Source: JAAYGT01 sp050252075
Lineage (GTDB): Bacteria > Pseudomonadota > Gammaproteobacteria > Burkholderiales > Burkholderiaceae_B
Reading direction: 5' to 3'
Length of the DNA: 12,445 nt
Assembly (NCBI GenBank): GCA_050252075.1
Contig: JBFWLP010000098.1
Span: 1-12,445 of the forward strand
A program made the translations under genes and the position numbers. The notes under the pieces are model-generated. The model was not told where the DNA came from, searched no databases, and saw nothing but the letters and a program-made list of their open reading frames with translations. Below, in pieces: positions 5,715-11,279 of this stretch (the first letter of the stretch is position 1; every line of letters starts with the position of its first letter).

Positions 5715-6658
5715 GCCGTGGCCACCCTTTTCAAGAGTTCGTCATTCCAGTCGCCCGGACCGTCAGGCAGGACCACCCGCGCCACCAGTCCGGCCGCCGC
5801 AGCGCGCGCGGCCAACGCCTGGCCGGCACGCTGGCCCACGCCGCTCGCGTCATGGTCGGCAAACACGTAAAGGTTGCGCACCTGGTCGGGCACCTCGAAC
5901 GAGGTCACGCCATGAGCGGACACGCAGGGCCACACCGTCACGCCGGAAAGCCGCGCGGCCGCGAGCGCCGTCTCGATGCCCTCAGCCACCCCGATGGCCA
6001 GGCACCCATCGGGCCGGGGCGCGGGCTGGCCGATCTTGATGGATGCGCCGGCCGTGGGGCCGGCGGCCCGGGTGAGTTTCCTGACCGTGGGCACCGGTGC
6101 CTTTTGCCCGCTGCGCGTCAGGTACGTGCGGTGCAGGGCGACCAGCTCGCCGCCTGGCGAAGTCACGGCCCCGAGCATGGCAGGAAACGCACCGACCAGG
6201 CCAGAGTCATCCCAGTAGTCCAGCGACGGCATAAATCGCAGCGCATCGCTTTCGGGCACGCAAAGCGCACGCCCCTCCAGGTACAGGCCCGCCGGGCACT
6301 GGCGCGTCACCGGTCGGGCACTGTTCCATAGCCTGGTCAGGTAAGCCCGGTTTCGCGACCACTGGGCAGCCTGCTCGGCCTGGCGCTCGCGCCGGCTTTG
6401 CTCGATCATCGCGCGGTGCCTGGCCCGATCCTCTTGCGTTGCCGGGCGTGAGCCACACACCCAGACCCCCGATGTGCCCTCGCGCCAGTTCCACCAGCAG
6501 CAGGTGGGCAGATCATCATCAAAAAGCCGGTACGCCCCGGATTTTTTGCCTCCACTGTCGCCTTCGACAGGGCATCGCACCAGCTGGCCGGCCTCGATCT
6601 CGCCAGGGACAAGGCCGGCCGCGAGCAGCGCGGCCCGAAGATTCTCGCGGTCAATCAT
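5711..6658 (-). CDS. Toprim-domain primase-like protein
   Basis: This 315-aa protein has a clear C-terminal Toprim domain. The catalytic Glu lies in AIGVAEGIETALAA (E226), DHD at 268-270 in YVFADHDASG, and the closing motif GPGDWNDEL (D303, N305, D306). This is the arrangement of Toprim-containing primases of phages, satellites and islands. The N-terminal region (RCPVEG at 28-33, CC at 53-54, C68) could be a degenerate zinc-binding domain, followed by a charged helical linker at 74-110. The start at 6658 is chosen because the reading frame overlaps the previous gene by ATGATTGA and a GGGGGTGG lies just upstream; a longer frame from 6895 would be antisense-like padding. It is coupled at its end to the DUF927 helicase by ATGA. 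It probably primes DNA synthesis for this element. Confidence 0.9.
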   Translation of the reverse strand: MIDRENLRAALLAAGLVPGEIEAGQLVRCPVEGDSGGKKSGAYRLFDDDLPTCCWWNWREGTSGVWVCGSRPATQEDRARHRAMIEQSRRERQAEQAAQWSRNRAYLTRLWNSARPVTRQCPAGLYLEGRALCVPESDALRFMPSLDYWDDSGLVGAFPAMLGAVTSPGGELVALHRTYLTRSGQKAPVPTVRKLTRAAGPTAGASIKIGQPAPRPDGCLAIGVAEGIETALAAARLSGVTVWPCVSAHGVTSFEVPDQVRNLYVFADHDASGVGQRAGQALAARAAAAGLVARVVLPDGPGDWNDELLKRVATA

Positions 6659-7109
6659 CTGGCCACCCCCCGTGCGCGTCAGGCGCTTGTCGCTCCAGGC
6701 GCTGGACCAGATCATTGGCCAGCCAGTGGGTGTGCGCCATGAGGTTTCTGGCAGGAAGCGCGCAGCTGGCGCTGTCATCGGGCAATGCGGCGTGCAGTGT
6801 GCCCACCGCATCGCGCACCCGGCAGGCCTGCGCGTAAAGGAACCCAGGCGCCCTGTCGCACGAAGCCTCGCCTTCAGCCGCATCCATGGCGGCATTGGCC
6901 AGATCGTGGGACAGCTCCACCAGATGACTCACAAACCCCGGTGCCGGTACCGGCACATCGGGCGCACTTTTCAGGGCCGTGCCCATGGTGACCAGGATGC
7001 TGTTGATGGCGATGGATGTTTTTTCGATGGCTGCAACACCGCCGTGTTCGGTGCTGCCCGTGCTGGCGCCTGGCCGGAAGAAGGCGGCGGGAGAGGGGTA
7101 CTTACGCAT
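6651..7109 (-). CDS. Hypothetical protein, 152 aa, in the primase operon
   Basis: I do not recognise this product. It is Ala- and Asp-rich and probably helical over residues 30-50 and 60-140 (for example FVSHLVELSHDLANAAMDAA), with a Pro-rich linker at 48-58. No catalytic motif, signal peptide or membrane span is evident. The ATG at 7109 follows GGGGGTGAG and overlaps the preceding gene's stop (ATGCGTAA); its own stop overlaps the primase start by 8 nt. This tight packing shows that it is a real gene of the replication operon. It may be an accessory of the primase/helicase or a regulator, which I cannot decide. Confidence 0.75.
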   Translation of the reverse strand: MRKYPSPAAFFRPGASTGSTEHGGVAAIEKTSIAINSILVTMGTALKSAPDVPVPAPGFVSHLVELSHDLANAAMDAAEGEASCDRAPGFLYAQACRVRDAVGTLHAALPDDSASCALPARNLMAHTHWLANDLVQRLERQAPDAHGGWPDD

Positions 7110-7338
7110 GGCTCACCCCCGCGATGATGCTGGCCAGCTCTTTGGCAAAGGCGCCCTCAAAGGCGCGGGCAATGGCATCGGGCAGGCCGGCACAGTGCGC
7201 CTGGCACTGCGCATCGCGCCAGGCCGCAAGGGTCAGCGTCGGGGTGCCTGTGAACCACTGGCGTGCCGCGCGGCGAGCCGCATTTTCTGTATGGGGGAGT
7301 GAGTGCGCAGAATGCGCCTTGATGGGCAGTGCAGCCAT
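7102..7338 (-). CDS. Hypothetical protein, 78 aa, first gene of the primase operon
   Basis: This 78-aa product is not recognised. It is Ala- and His-rich and weakly basic, with a probable helical C-terminal half (DAIARAFEGAFAKELASIIA). The ATG at 7338 is preceded by AAGGAGG at 8 nt, one of the strongest ribosome-binding sites in the window, and the longer reading to 7629 is rejected because it runs over a terminator and has no such signal. Its stop TAA overlaps the next start as ATGCGTAA. It begins the four-gene replication operon, so the operon promoter should lie within about 7339-7493. Confidence 0.72.
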   Translation of the reverse strand: MAALPIKAHSAHSLPHTENAARRAARQWFTGTPTLTLAAWRDAQCQAHCAGLPDAIARAFEGAFAKELASIIAGVSHA

Positions 7339-7632
7339 GTTGGCCTCCTTGTACGGTTGAACCCGTTCCCCACTTCCAAATGGGGAGGGCGGGCGACTGG
7401 CAGGGTTGGAAGACCGGCGTACAAGGGAACCGGCAGGACGTGAGCCCTCCCCGCCAGCGCTCGCCCATAGAAGGCGCGCAAGGGCGTGCGGACGAAAAAA
7501 TACCGCCTTGCGGCGGTCTGTCCGCCTTGTACCGTTCGGGCTTCCAACCCCGGCCCGCGCTGTTTGGCGGACGGGTTCATTGTGCCGAAAACGGCCTGAC
7601 TGCGCAACAGAGATTGTGGGGTTGTCCATGAC
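7339..7632. promoter_or_regulatory. Control region of the primase operon with three CCTTGTAC...CTTCCAA elements
   Basis: This gap holds the terminator of the second alpA-like gene and the presumed promoter of the primase operon. A composite motif CCTTGTAC followed by CTTCCAA occurs three times: plus strand 7347-7379, minus strand 7426-7403, and plus strand 7525-7550. The second and third form an interrupted inverted repeat around the terminator, and share CTTCCAACCC and CCTTGTAC exactly. A stem CCCCA/TGGGG surrounds the first CTTCCAA. These may be operator sites, for example for the AlpA-like protein. No confident -10/-35 pair was found. Confidence 0.5.
7494..7517 (-). terminator. Rho-independent terminator of the second alpA-like gene
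   Basis: On the minus strand, ACCGCC (7517-7512), a GCAA tetraloop and GGCGGT (7507-7502) form a perfect 6-bp stem, followed by ATTTTTT (7501-7495). It lies 116 bp after the stop of the AlpA-like gene at 7633. Confidence 0.85.
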
Positions 7633-7896
7633 TCACCCCTGGCCGTTGGTGCGGTTCCATGCGGCCGGGTCGGTCATCCAGCCGCGCACCTCAGATAGTC
7701 GCCACCGGACACAGTTATCCGACAGCCGGACCGGACGAGGAAATCGCCCGGTCCGCACGGCCTTCCACAACCACGACATGGACATGCCGATCAGGTGCGC
7801 GGCCTCGCGCACACTGATAAACCGATCTTCTTCGCCGGCCAGCTCGCCTGACCCCGTCTGGCGCCTTGCGCCAGCTGCATGCTTTGCATAGGACAT
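7633..7896 (-). CDS. AlpA-family DNA-binding regulator (second, divergent copy)
   Basis: This 87-aa protein contains FISVREAAHLIGMSMSWLWK followed by GRFPRPVRLSDNCVRWRLSEVRGWM, the AlpA-type helix-turn-helix and wing. It has an N-terminal extension of about 25 residues (ARRQTGSGELAGEED) that the other copy lacks. The ATG at 7896 follows GGAG by about 8 nt; a longer frame from 8022 has no ribosome-binding site. It lies immediately upstream of the primase operon, separated by a terminator and a repeat-rich control region, so it is a good candidate to regulate replication genes. Its sequence differs clearly from the alpA at 2384-2632, so the two are unlikely to be a recent duplication. Confidence 0.87.
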   Translation of the reverse strand: MSYAKHAAGARRQTGSGELAGEEDRFISVREAAHLIGMSMSWLWKAVRTGRFPRPVRLSDNCVRWRLSEVRGWMTDPAAWNRTNGQG

Positions 7897-8049
7897 TATT
7901 TGCTCCAAAAAACACAGGAATACCCGGTAAGACACAGATATCTTCTGGTTTGGCGCAGGGCTTGAAAATGGCGTGCGGTTTGCTAACCCGCAATACAAAC
8001 CGGGCACCTGGCGTCGCGGCACCGGCCCGGGCGATTACAGGCCCGTAGA

Positions 8050-8100
8050 GCGTTTTTTTTGCATGCCCTATGGTTTGGTATAGGCAAGCTGAAAAAACGC
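8050..8100. repeat. Imperfect palindrome with T/A arms
   Basis: The outer arms GCGTTTTTT (8050-8058) and AAAAAACGC (8092-8100) are perfectly complementary. An inner stem CCTAT/ATAGG encloses the loop GGTTTGGT. The T-run precedes and the A-run follows the inner stem on the plus strand, which is the reverse of a normal terminator on either strand, so a cruciform or a protein-binding site is more likely. Confidence 0.55.
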
Positions 8101-8381
8101 GCCTGCGGCCGTTTCTGGCGTCCAGGCGTCCATGATCCCCCGCCCATGCCGAAGCGATGTCGGGCGACAGCCCGTAACGGGTGTCCCATGCTGCCTGGGT
8201 GGCACACGCCGCCGGGCGGCTTGCGGGGGTCATAGCCGGGTCAAGCCGCTGCTGTTGCATCCTGGCCACTGGCTGGGGCCAGCCCCGGGCCCGTTTGCTG
8301 ACCCTGTCGGTGCTGGACGTGCCTTGCCGATGGTCGGCGTCAGCCGTCCAGGCCTGCGCCCGATGCCAGGGGCCTGCATTT

Positions 8382-8402
8382 CCCCGCCGCGAAGCGGTGG
8401 GG
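8382..8402. repeat. Stable GC hairpin
   Basis: CCCCGCCGC (8382-8390), GAA loop and GCGGTGGGG (8394-8402) pair over 9 positions with one G-T wobble. The plus-strand sequence after it is only moderately T-rich (ACTCTTGTTATT), so a plus-strand terminator is possible but not convincing. Confidence 0.5.
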
Positions 8403-8568
8403 ACTCTTGTTATTGCTCCTCGAACCCGAGACAGAACTCACAGGGGGAACCCCTTCGCGCACGCGCACGGTTTCTAAGTTTTTTTCTTTGTTTCCGCGCG
8501 CGCGCGCGAGGGAACGCCTGAAAGCCTTTATCCATGCGGGTTTCGGGCGTTTTCGTGGTCGCGCCAAT

Positions 8569-8720
8569 TCTGACAAATACATGGTCTTATCTGACAAACA
8601 CATGGTTAGTCTGACAAATGCATACCGTTATCCACAACCCTGACAAACAAGTTAATTGACAGATAAAAACTATTCTGACAATCTAAAGTTTAGGAAGAAT
8701 ATGTATGCGTTTGTCAGAAT
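8569..8720 (+). other. Replication origin (oriV) with iterons and DnaA box
   Basis: Iterons of the form TCTGACAAAYACATGGT occur at 8569-8585, 8590-8606 and 8610-8626, spaced 20-21 bp (two helical turns). A fourth at 8639-8655 and a partial one from 8673 follow. A perfect DnaA box TTATCCACA lies at 8628-8636 between iterons 3 and 4. The DNA from 8651 to 8704 is AT-rich and could be the unwinding element. A perfect 10-bp inverted repeat (8672-8681 and 8711-8720, both containing the iteron core TCTGACA) straddles the rep ribosome-binding site and start, the classic autorepression operator of Rep_3 plasmids. A weak -35 TTGACA at 8656-8661 could belong to the rep promoter; no good -10 was found. 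Confidence 0.88.
8672..8720. promoter_or_regulatory. rep operator (inverted iteron repeat)
   Basis: ATTCTGACAA (8672-8681) and TTGTCAGAAT (8711-8720) are perfect 10-bp inverted arms. They bracket the AGGAAG ribosome-binding site (8692-8697) and the first codons of rep. In Rep_3 plasmids, Rep dimers bind such inverted half-iterons to repress their own gene, while monomers bind the direct iterons. Confidence 0.7.
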
Positions 8721-9526
8721 TCGGGCAATTCCGGTTCTGTCCCATTAACCCGGCATTTGTCCCAATTGGGCCTATGAACATGACCAACATCCACTCCCTC
8801 ACACTGCCCGAGAACGACCTGCAAATCAGTATGAGCAATGCTGTGGCCAGGTCGGCACAGGGCCTGTCGCTGTTCGAGAAACGCACCGTGGCGTTGGCTA
8901 TGGGCAAGACAGACTCCATGAGCGCCCAGGTGCTGCACAAGGCCAGCTTGCAGGGCTGGTCGATCAAACTAAATGCCCTGGACTACGCCGAGTCCTGGCA
9001 GATCGCCCCGCAAAACGCCTATGTCCAATTGAAAGAGGCCACCGAAGCCCTGATGCATCGCCAGGCGGCGTTCAAGACCGAAACCCGGCGCGGCCAGAAG
9101 ATCATCCGCGTCAACTGGGTCAGCAAATCGGAGTATCACGAGGGTGAGGGCTGGGTGGAAATCAAGTTCACCCCGGACATTGCCCCGCACCTGTTGGGCC
9201 TGCGTACCAAATTCACCAGCTACAAGCTGGCCCAGGCCGGGGCTCTGCGCAGCCTTTACGCCTGGCGCATGCTGGAACTGTTCACGAGCTGGCAGGACAA
9301 GGGCAAATGGACGGTGGACGTTGAGGATTTCGCCGATGCCGTCGAGGCCCCGGAGAGCTGCCGGAAGGATTTCGGCCAGCTGCGCCGCCGCATCATCGAG
9401 CCGGCCATCCGGGAGCTGCGCGAGAAGGACAACTGGCTGATCGCATGGGAGCCGATCAAGGCCGGGCGGCGCGTCTCGGGCCTTTCATTCCACTTTTCAC
9501 GAAACCCGCAGCAAAGCCTGCTGTAG
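8705..9526 (+). CDS. rep: Rep_3-family plasmid replication initiator
   Basis: This 273-aa protein matches the Rep_3 (PF01051) initiator pattern: two winged-helix domains, with LPENDLQISMSNAVARSAQG leading into FEKRTVALAMGK, then an FTPDIAPHLLGLRTKFTSYK stretch and RSLYAWRMLELFTSW in the linker and second domain. The protein binds the adjacent iterons and recruits DnaA and host helicase. The ATG at 8705 has AGGAAG 7 nt upstream. In-frame ATGs at 8774 and 8780 would give a protein beginning MNMTNIHSL, which looks more like typical Rep N termini but has no ribosome-binding site, so the first start is preferred with some doubt. The beginning of the gene overlaps the inverted-repeat operator. It ends 15 bp before the convergent relE gene. 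Confidence 0.93.
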   Translation: MRLSEFGQFRFCPINPAFVPIGPMNMTNIHSLTLPENDLQISMSNAVARSAQGLSLFEKRTVALAMGKTDSMSAQVLHKASLQGWSIKLNALDYAESWQIAPQNAYVQLKEATEALMHRQAAFKTETRRGQKIIRVNWVSKSEYHEGEGWVEIKFTPDIAPHLLGLRTKFTSYKLAQAGALRSLYAWRMLELFTSWQDKGKWTVDVEDFADAVEAPESCRKDFGQLRRRIIEPAIRELREKDNWLIAWEPIKAGRRVSGLSFHFSRNPQQSLL

Positions 9527-9529
9527 TGC

Positions 9530-9541
9530 GCGCCCGGGCGC
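9530..9541. repeat. GC palindrome between convergent rep and relE
   Basis: GCGCCCGGGCGC is a perfect 12-bp palindrome that fills the gap between the stop codons of rep (9526) and relE (9542). It could slow transcription from both sides, but it has no T-run, so a terminator role is only possible. Confidence 0.4.
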
Positions 9542-9808
9542 TCACCGATAGACCTGCCGTCGATTGCCCACGCGCACGACCAGAACGCACAGCTCGCCGT
9601 CGCGGATCTCGCAAATCACCCGGCAATCGCCCACGCGGTAGCGCCAGAATCCCCCCAGCGGCCCGGTTAGCGCCTTGCCGGTGCTGCGCGGGTCTTCGAG
9701 GGTGGCAACCCGCTCATCCATGAAGTCGATCACACGACGCGCCACCTGCCGATCAAGCTTTTTCAGCTGCGACCTGGCCGACTCGGCATACTCAATCGTC
9801 CAGGCCAA
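9542..9808 (-). CDS. relE: RelE/ParE-superfamily toxin
   Basis: This 88-aa protein has the RelE-type layout: WTIEYAESARSQLKKLDRQ at the N terminus, GPLGGFWRYRVGDCRVICEI in the middle, and a C-terminal VVRVGNRRQVYR. In RelE toxins the basic and aromatic residues in this region contact ribosome-bound mRNA, and the antitoxin keeps the protein inactive. The start is a TTG at 9808, preceded by GAGGA at about 8 nt; it overlaps the end of the antitoxin gene by 17 nt, which ties its translation to the antitoxin. This pair stabilises the plasmid in its host population. Whether it cleaves mRNA or poisons gyrase (ParE-like) cannot be read from the sequence. Confidence 0.9.
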   Translation of the reverse strand: MAWTIEYAESARSQLKKLDRQVARRVIDFMDERVATLEDPRSTGKALTGPLGGFWRYRVGDCRVICEIRDGELCVLVVRVGNRRQVYR

Positions 9809-10019
9809 GGTCTTTCCTCAGGTCTGCGGCCGAATGCACCGGTTCCTGCCCCTTGCGGACACGCTCGAGCGTGCTGGCAGCCAGGTAATAGTCTTCCATC
9901 TCCTCGATGCCCTGCTCGATCATCTCGCGCAGGTAATACGCCTTGGTCCGCCCGGTCTGGGCCGCAAGGCTATCGAGACGTCTTTCTGTTTCTGGCGCAA
10001 GGCGCACGGAGGTGGCCAT
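9792..10019 (-). CDS. relB: RelB-type antitoxin with ribbon-helix-helix domain
   Basis: The 75-aa protein begins MATSVRLAPETERRLDSLAA, a ribbon-helix-helix (CopG/RelB) DNA-binding motif with a beta strand followed by two helices up to about residue 45. The C-terminal half (STLERVRKGQEPVHSAADLR) would wrap the toxin. AGGGG precedes the ATG at 10019 by about 7 nt. The gene overlaps the downstream toxin start. The 16-bp perfect palindrome at 10033-10048, just upstream, is the expected operator for autoregulation by the antitoxin or the complex. Confidence 0.9.
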   Translation of the reverse strand: MATSVRLAPETERRLDSLAAQTGRTKAYYLREMIEQGIEEMEDYYLAASTLERVRKGQEPVHSAADLRKDLGLDD

Positions 10020-10032
10020 AACAATCCCCTAT

Positions 10033-10076
10033 TGAATACATGTATTCATTGTATTAGACTGGGATCAACCCAGCAA
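10033..10076 (-). promoter_or_regulatory. relBE promoter and palindromic operator
   Basis: On the minus strand, TTGCTG (10076-10071), a 17-bp spacer and TACAAT (10053-10048) form a plausible sigma-70 promoter with a good -10 and a weak -35. The perfect palindrome TGAATACATGTATTCA (10033-10048) begins at the last base of the -10 box, so bound antitoxin would block initiation. The promoter sits 29 bp before the relB start. Confidence 0.6.
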
Positions 10077-10109
10077 GGCCGCACCCGGCCCGGCCCAAGG
10101 AGCCCGACC

Positions 10110-10367
10110 ATGGACACAACCACCATCATTTACAACATACCCGTGCCGTACAGCATGGGCGATCGCATGATCGAGGTGTATGGCGACCCGGAAATGGGGT
10201 GGTACGAATGGCGGGTGCAGGCGGGCTATCGCACCGAGCGGGACACCGGCACGGAAGGGGCCGGCAGCTTTCGCGGGCGCATGTACGGCAGCGCTGAAAT
10301 TGCCCTGCGCGATGCGCTCATGGTCACCAGCGACATGGCCGACCCGAGTTCACCCGAAAAACTGTAG
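10110..10367 (+). CDS. Hypothetical protein, 85 aa
   Basis: This product is not recognised with certainty. It starts MDTTTIIYNIPVPYSMGDRM and contains a hydrophobic/aromatic stretch GWYEWRVQAGYRTERDTG, then GRMYGSAEIALRDALMV, which reads as a small alpha/beta fold. AAGGAG lies 9 nt before the ATG at 10110; longer frames starting at 9675 run antisense to the toxin-antitoxin pair and are rejected. It is the only plus-strand gene between relBE and the resolvase and is followed by the TTTGGAAA repeat cluster. It may be a plasmid maintenance or regulatory protein, but nothing in the sequence establishes that. Confidence 0.68.
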   Translation: MDTTTIIYNIPVPYSMGDRMIEVYGDPEMGWYEWRVQAGYRTERDTGTEGAGSFRGRMYGSAEIALRDALMVTSDMADPSSPEKL

Positions 10368-10373
10368 ATCGGC

Positions 10374-10490
10374 GGAAATTTCCAAAGAACGTTGGAAAAC
10401 GCCTTGTCTTTTTCCACAGCCAGGCACGGCCGGCGCCTCGCTTCTTTGGAAAACGGCGCGAAATTTCCAAATAGATAGTTACTTTGGAAA
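10374..10490. repeat. Cluster of TTTGGAAA/TTTCCAAA sites
   Basis: Sites of TTTCCAAA or its complement occur at 10379-10386 (+), 10392-10399 (-, TTGGAAAA), 10411-10416 (partial), 10445-10452 (-), 10464-10471 (+) and 10483-10490 (-). The last three start exactly 19 bp apart with alternating orientation. Two copies share AAATTTCCAAA and the first lies within the palindrome GGAAATTTCC (10374-10383). The arrangement suggests a cooperative protein-binding array such as a centromere, a resolution accessory site or an operator. No partition genes are present. Confidence 0.65.
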
Positions 10491-10525
10491 GGAGACGCCA
10501 CTGCCGGACGGGGCAAGACGGGGCG

Positions 10526-11134
10526 TTATCCCAGCAGTTTCTGACCAGCCGGGCGCAGCTCGCCGGCAGGCGAGACGTGACGGTACAGTGTTTGACGGGT
10601 GATGCCCAGCTCGCGGCACAGGTCCCCGACGTTTGTCTCAGGCTGGCCCATGGCCGACATGGCCAGGCGCAGCTTGGCCGCTGTCATCTTGAAAGGACGC
10701 CCGCCGGTTCGGCCCCTCGCCCTGGCAGAGGCCAGGCCGGCATGTGTGCGTTCGGAAATCAGCTCGCGCTCGAATTCGGCCAGGGCGGCAAAGATGCCGA
10801 ACACCAGCTTTCCCGCCGCAGTGGTGGTATCGATGGCAGCGCCATGGCCGGCAAGCACCCTCAGTCCCACGCCTCGCGAGGTCAGCTCGTGCACGGTGTT
10901 GACCAGGTGGCGAAGATCGCGCCCGAGGCGGTCGAGCCTCCAGACAACGAGCGCATCGCCCGGGCGCAGCGCCTTCAGGCACGAAAGCAACCCGGGCCGG
11001 TCATCGCGCCGGCCCGATGCGCGGTCCTCATAGATGTTTTCCGGGGCAACGCCGGCGCTGGCCAGCGCATCGCGTTGCAGGTCGGTGGCTTGGGTTCCAT
11101 CAGACTTTGAAACCCGCACGTAGCCAATCAGCAT
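10526..11134 (-). CDS. Serine resolvase (Tn3 resolvase/invertase family)
   Basis: This 202-aa protein has the serine recombinase core: R7 and the nucleophile S9 in YVRVSK, the arginine motif WRLDRLGR at 65-72, the long E helix around FAALAEFERELISERT, and a C-terminal helix-turn-helix (DLCRELGITRQTLYRHVS). The length is close to Tn3/gamma-delta resolvases (about 185 aa). It likely resolves plasmid multimers, helping stable inheritance. AGGTG lies about 6 nt before the ATG at 11134. Immediately upstream is a 28-bp res-like site containing its promoter. The gene is not flanked by a transposase or transposon ends, so it appears to be a plasmid resolution system and not part of a transposon. Confidence 0.93.
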   Translation of the reverse strand: MLIGYVRVSKSDGTQATDLQRDALASAGVAPENIYEDRASGRRDDRPGLLSCLKALRPGDALVVWRLDRLGRDLRHLVNTVHELTSRGVGLRVLAGHGAAIDTTTAAGKLVFGIFAALAEFERELISERTHAGLASARARGRTGGRPFKMTAAKLRLAMSAMGQPETNVGDLCRELGITRQTLYRHVSPAGELRPAGQKLLG

Positions 11135-11142
11135 GGTTCACC

Positions 11143-11212
11143 TGTCACATATACGGTCGATTAAGTGACAGTATCGGATGCGCCTGGTCTAGCGTCAAAC
11201 AATGTCACTTAA
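11143..11212. promoter_or_regulatory. Probable res site
   Basis: A 28-bp site at 11143-11170 has the inverted ends TGTCAC and GTGACA, the same length and symmetry as a resolvase crossover subsite. A further half-site TGTCACTTAA lies at 11203-11212 and repeats the inner sequence TTAAGTGACA (11161-11170) in inverted orientation. Full sites II and III, as in Tn3, are not clear, so the complete extent is uncertain. Confidence 0.65.
11170..11198 (-). promoter_or_regulatory. Resolvase promoter
   Basis: On the minus strand, TTGACG (11198-11193), a 17-bp spacer and GATACT (11175-11170) match sigma-70 boxes at 5 of 6 and 4 of 6 positions. It lies inside the res region, so resolvase binding should repress its own gene. 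Confidence 0.6.
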
Positions 11213-11217
11213 CCCGT

Positions 11218-11257
11218 AAAAAAAACTACGCTCCGCAAAGGGTTTGTTTTGGAGCGT
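11218..11257 (-). terminator. Rho-independent terminator of the relaxase gene
   Basis: On the minus strand, ACGCTCC (11257-11251), a 16-nt loop and GGAGCGT (11234-11228) form a 7-bp stem, followed by AG and eight T (11225-11218). It lies just past the relaxase stop at 11280 and protects the resolvase region from read-through. Confidence 0.85.
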
Positions 11258-11279
11258 GCCGGCCCTGCTGCCGCTACGC

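Larger units (their letters stand above)
7897..8568. other. Long non-coding region upstream of oriV
   Basis: About 670 bp with no gene that I can support; short frames cross it but lack ribosome-binding sites. It contains a 51-bp imperfect palindrome with arms GCGTTTTTT/AAAAAACGC (8050-8100), a very stable hairpin with 9-bp arms and a GAA loop (8382-8402), a GGGG-GAA-CCCC stem near 8441-8453, and a (CG)7 tract at 8495-8508. A near-DnaA box TTATCCATG lies at 8528-8536. The right half probably belongs to the replication origin. Confidence 0.5.

Noticed and set aside
6659..6895. N-terminal extension of the primase frame to 394 aa
   Set aside because: It overlaps the 152-aa gene in another frame. 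The start at 6658 has a ribosome-binding site and an 8-nt overlap typical of coupling.
9675..10109. N-terminal extension of the 85-aa plus-strand frame
   Set aside because: It runs antisense through the relB and relE genes; AAGGAG directly precedes the ATG at 10110.
10526..11212. Tn3-family transposon
   Set aside because: Only a resolvase and res-like site are present; no transposase or terminal inverted repeats were seen.
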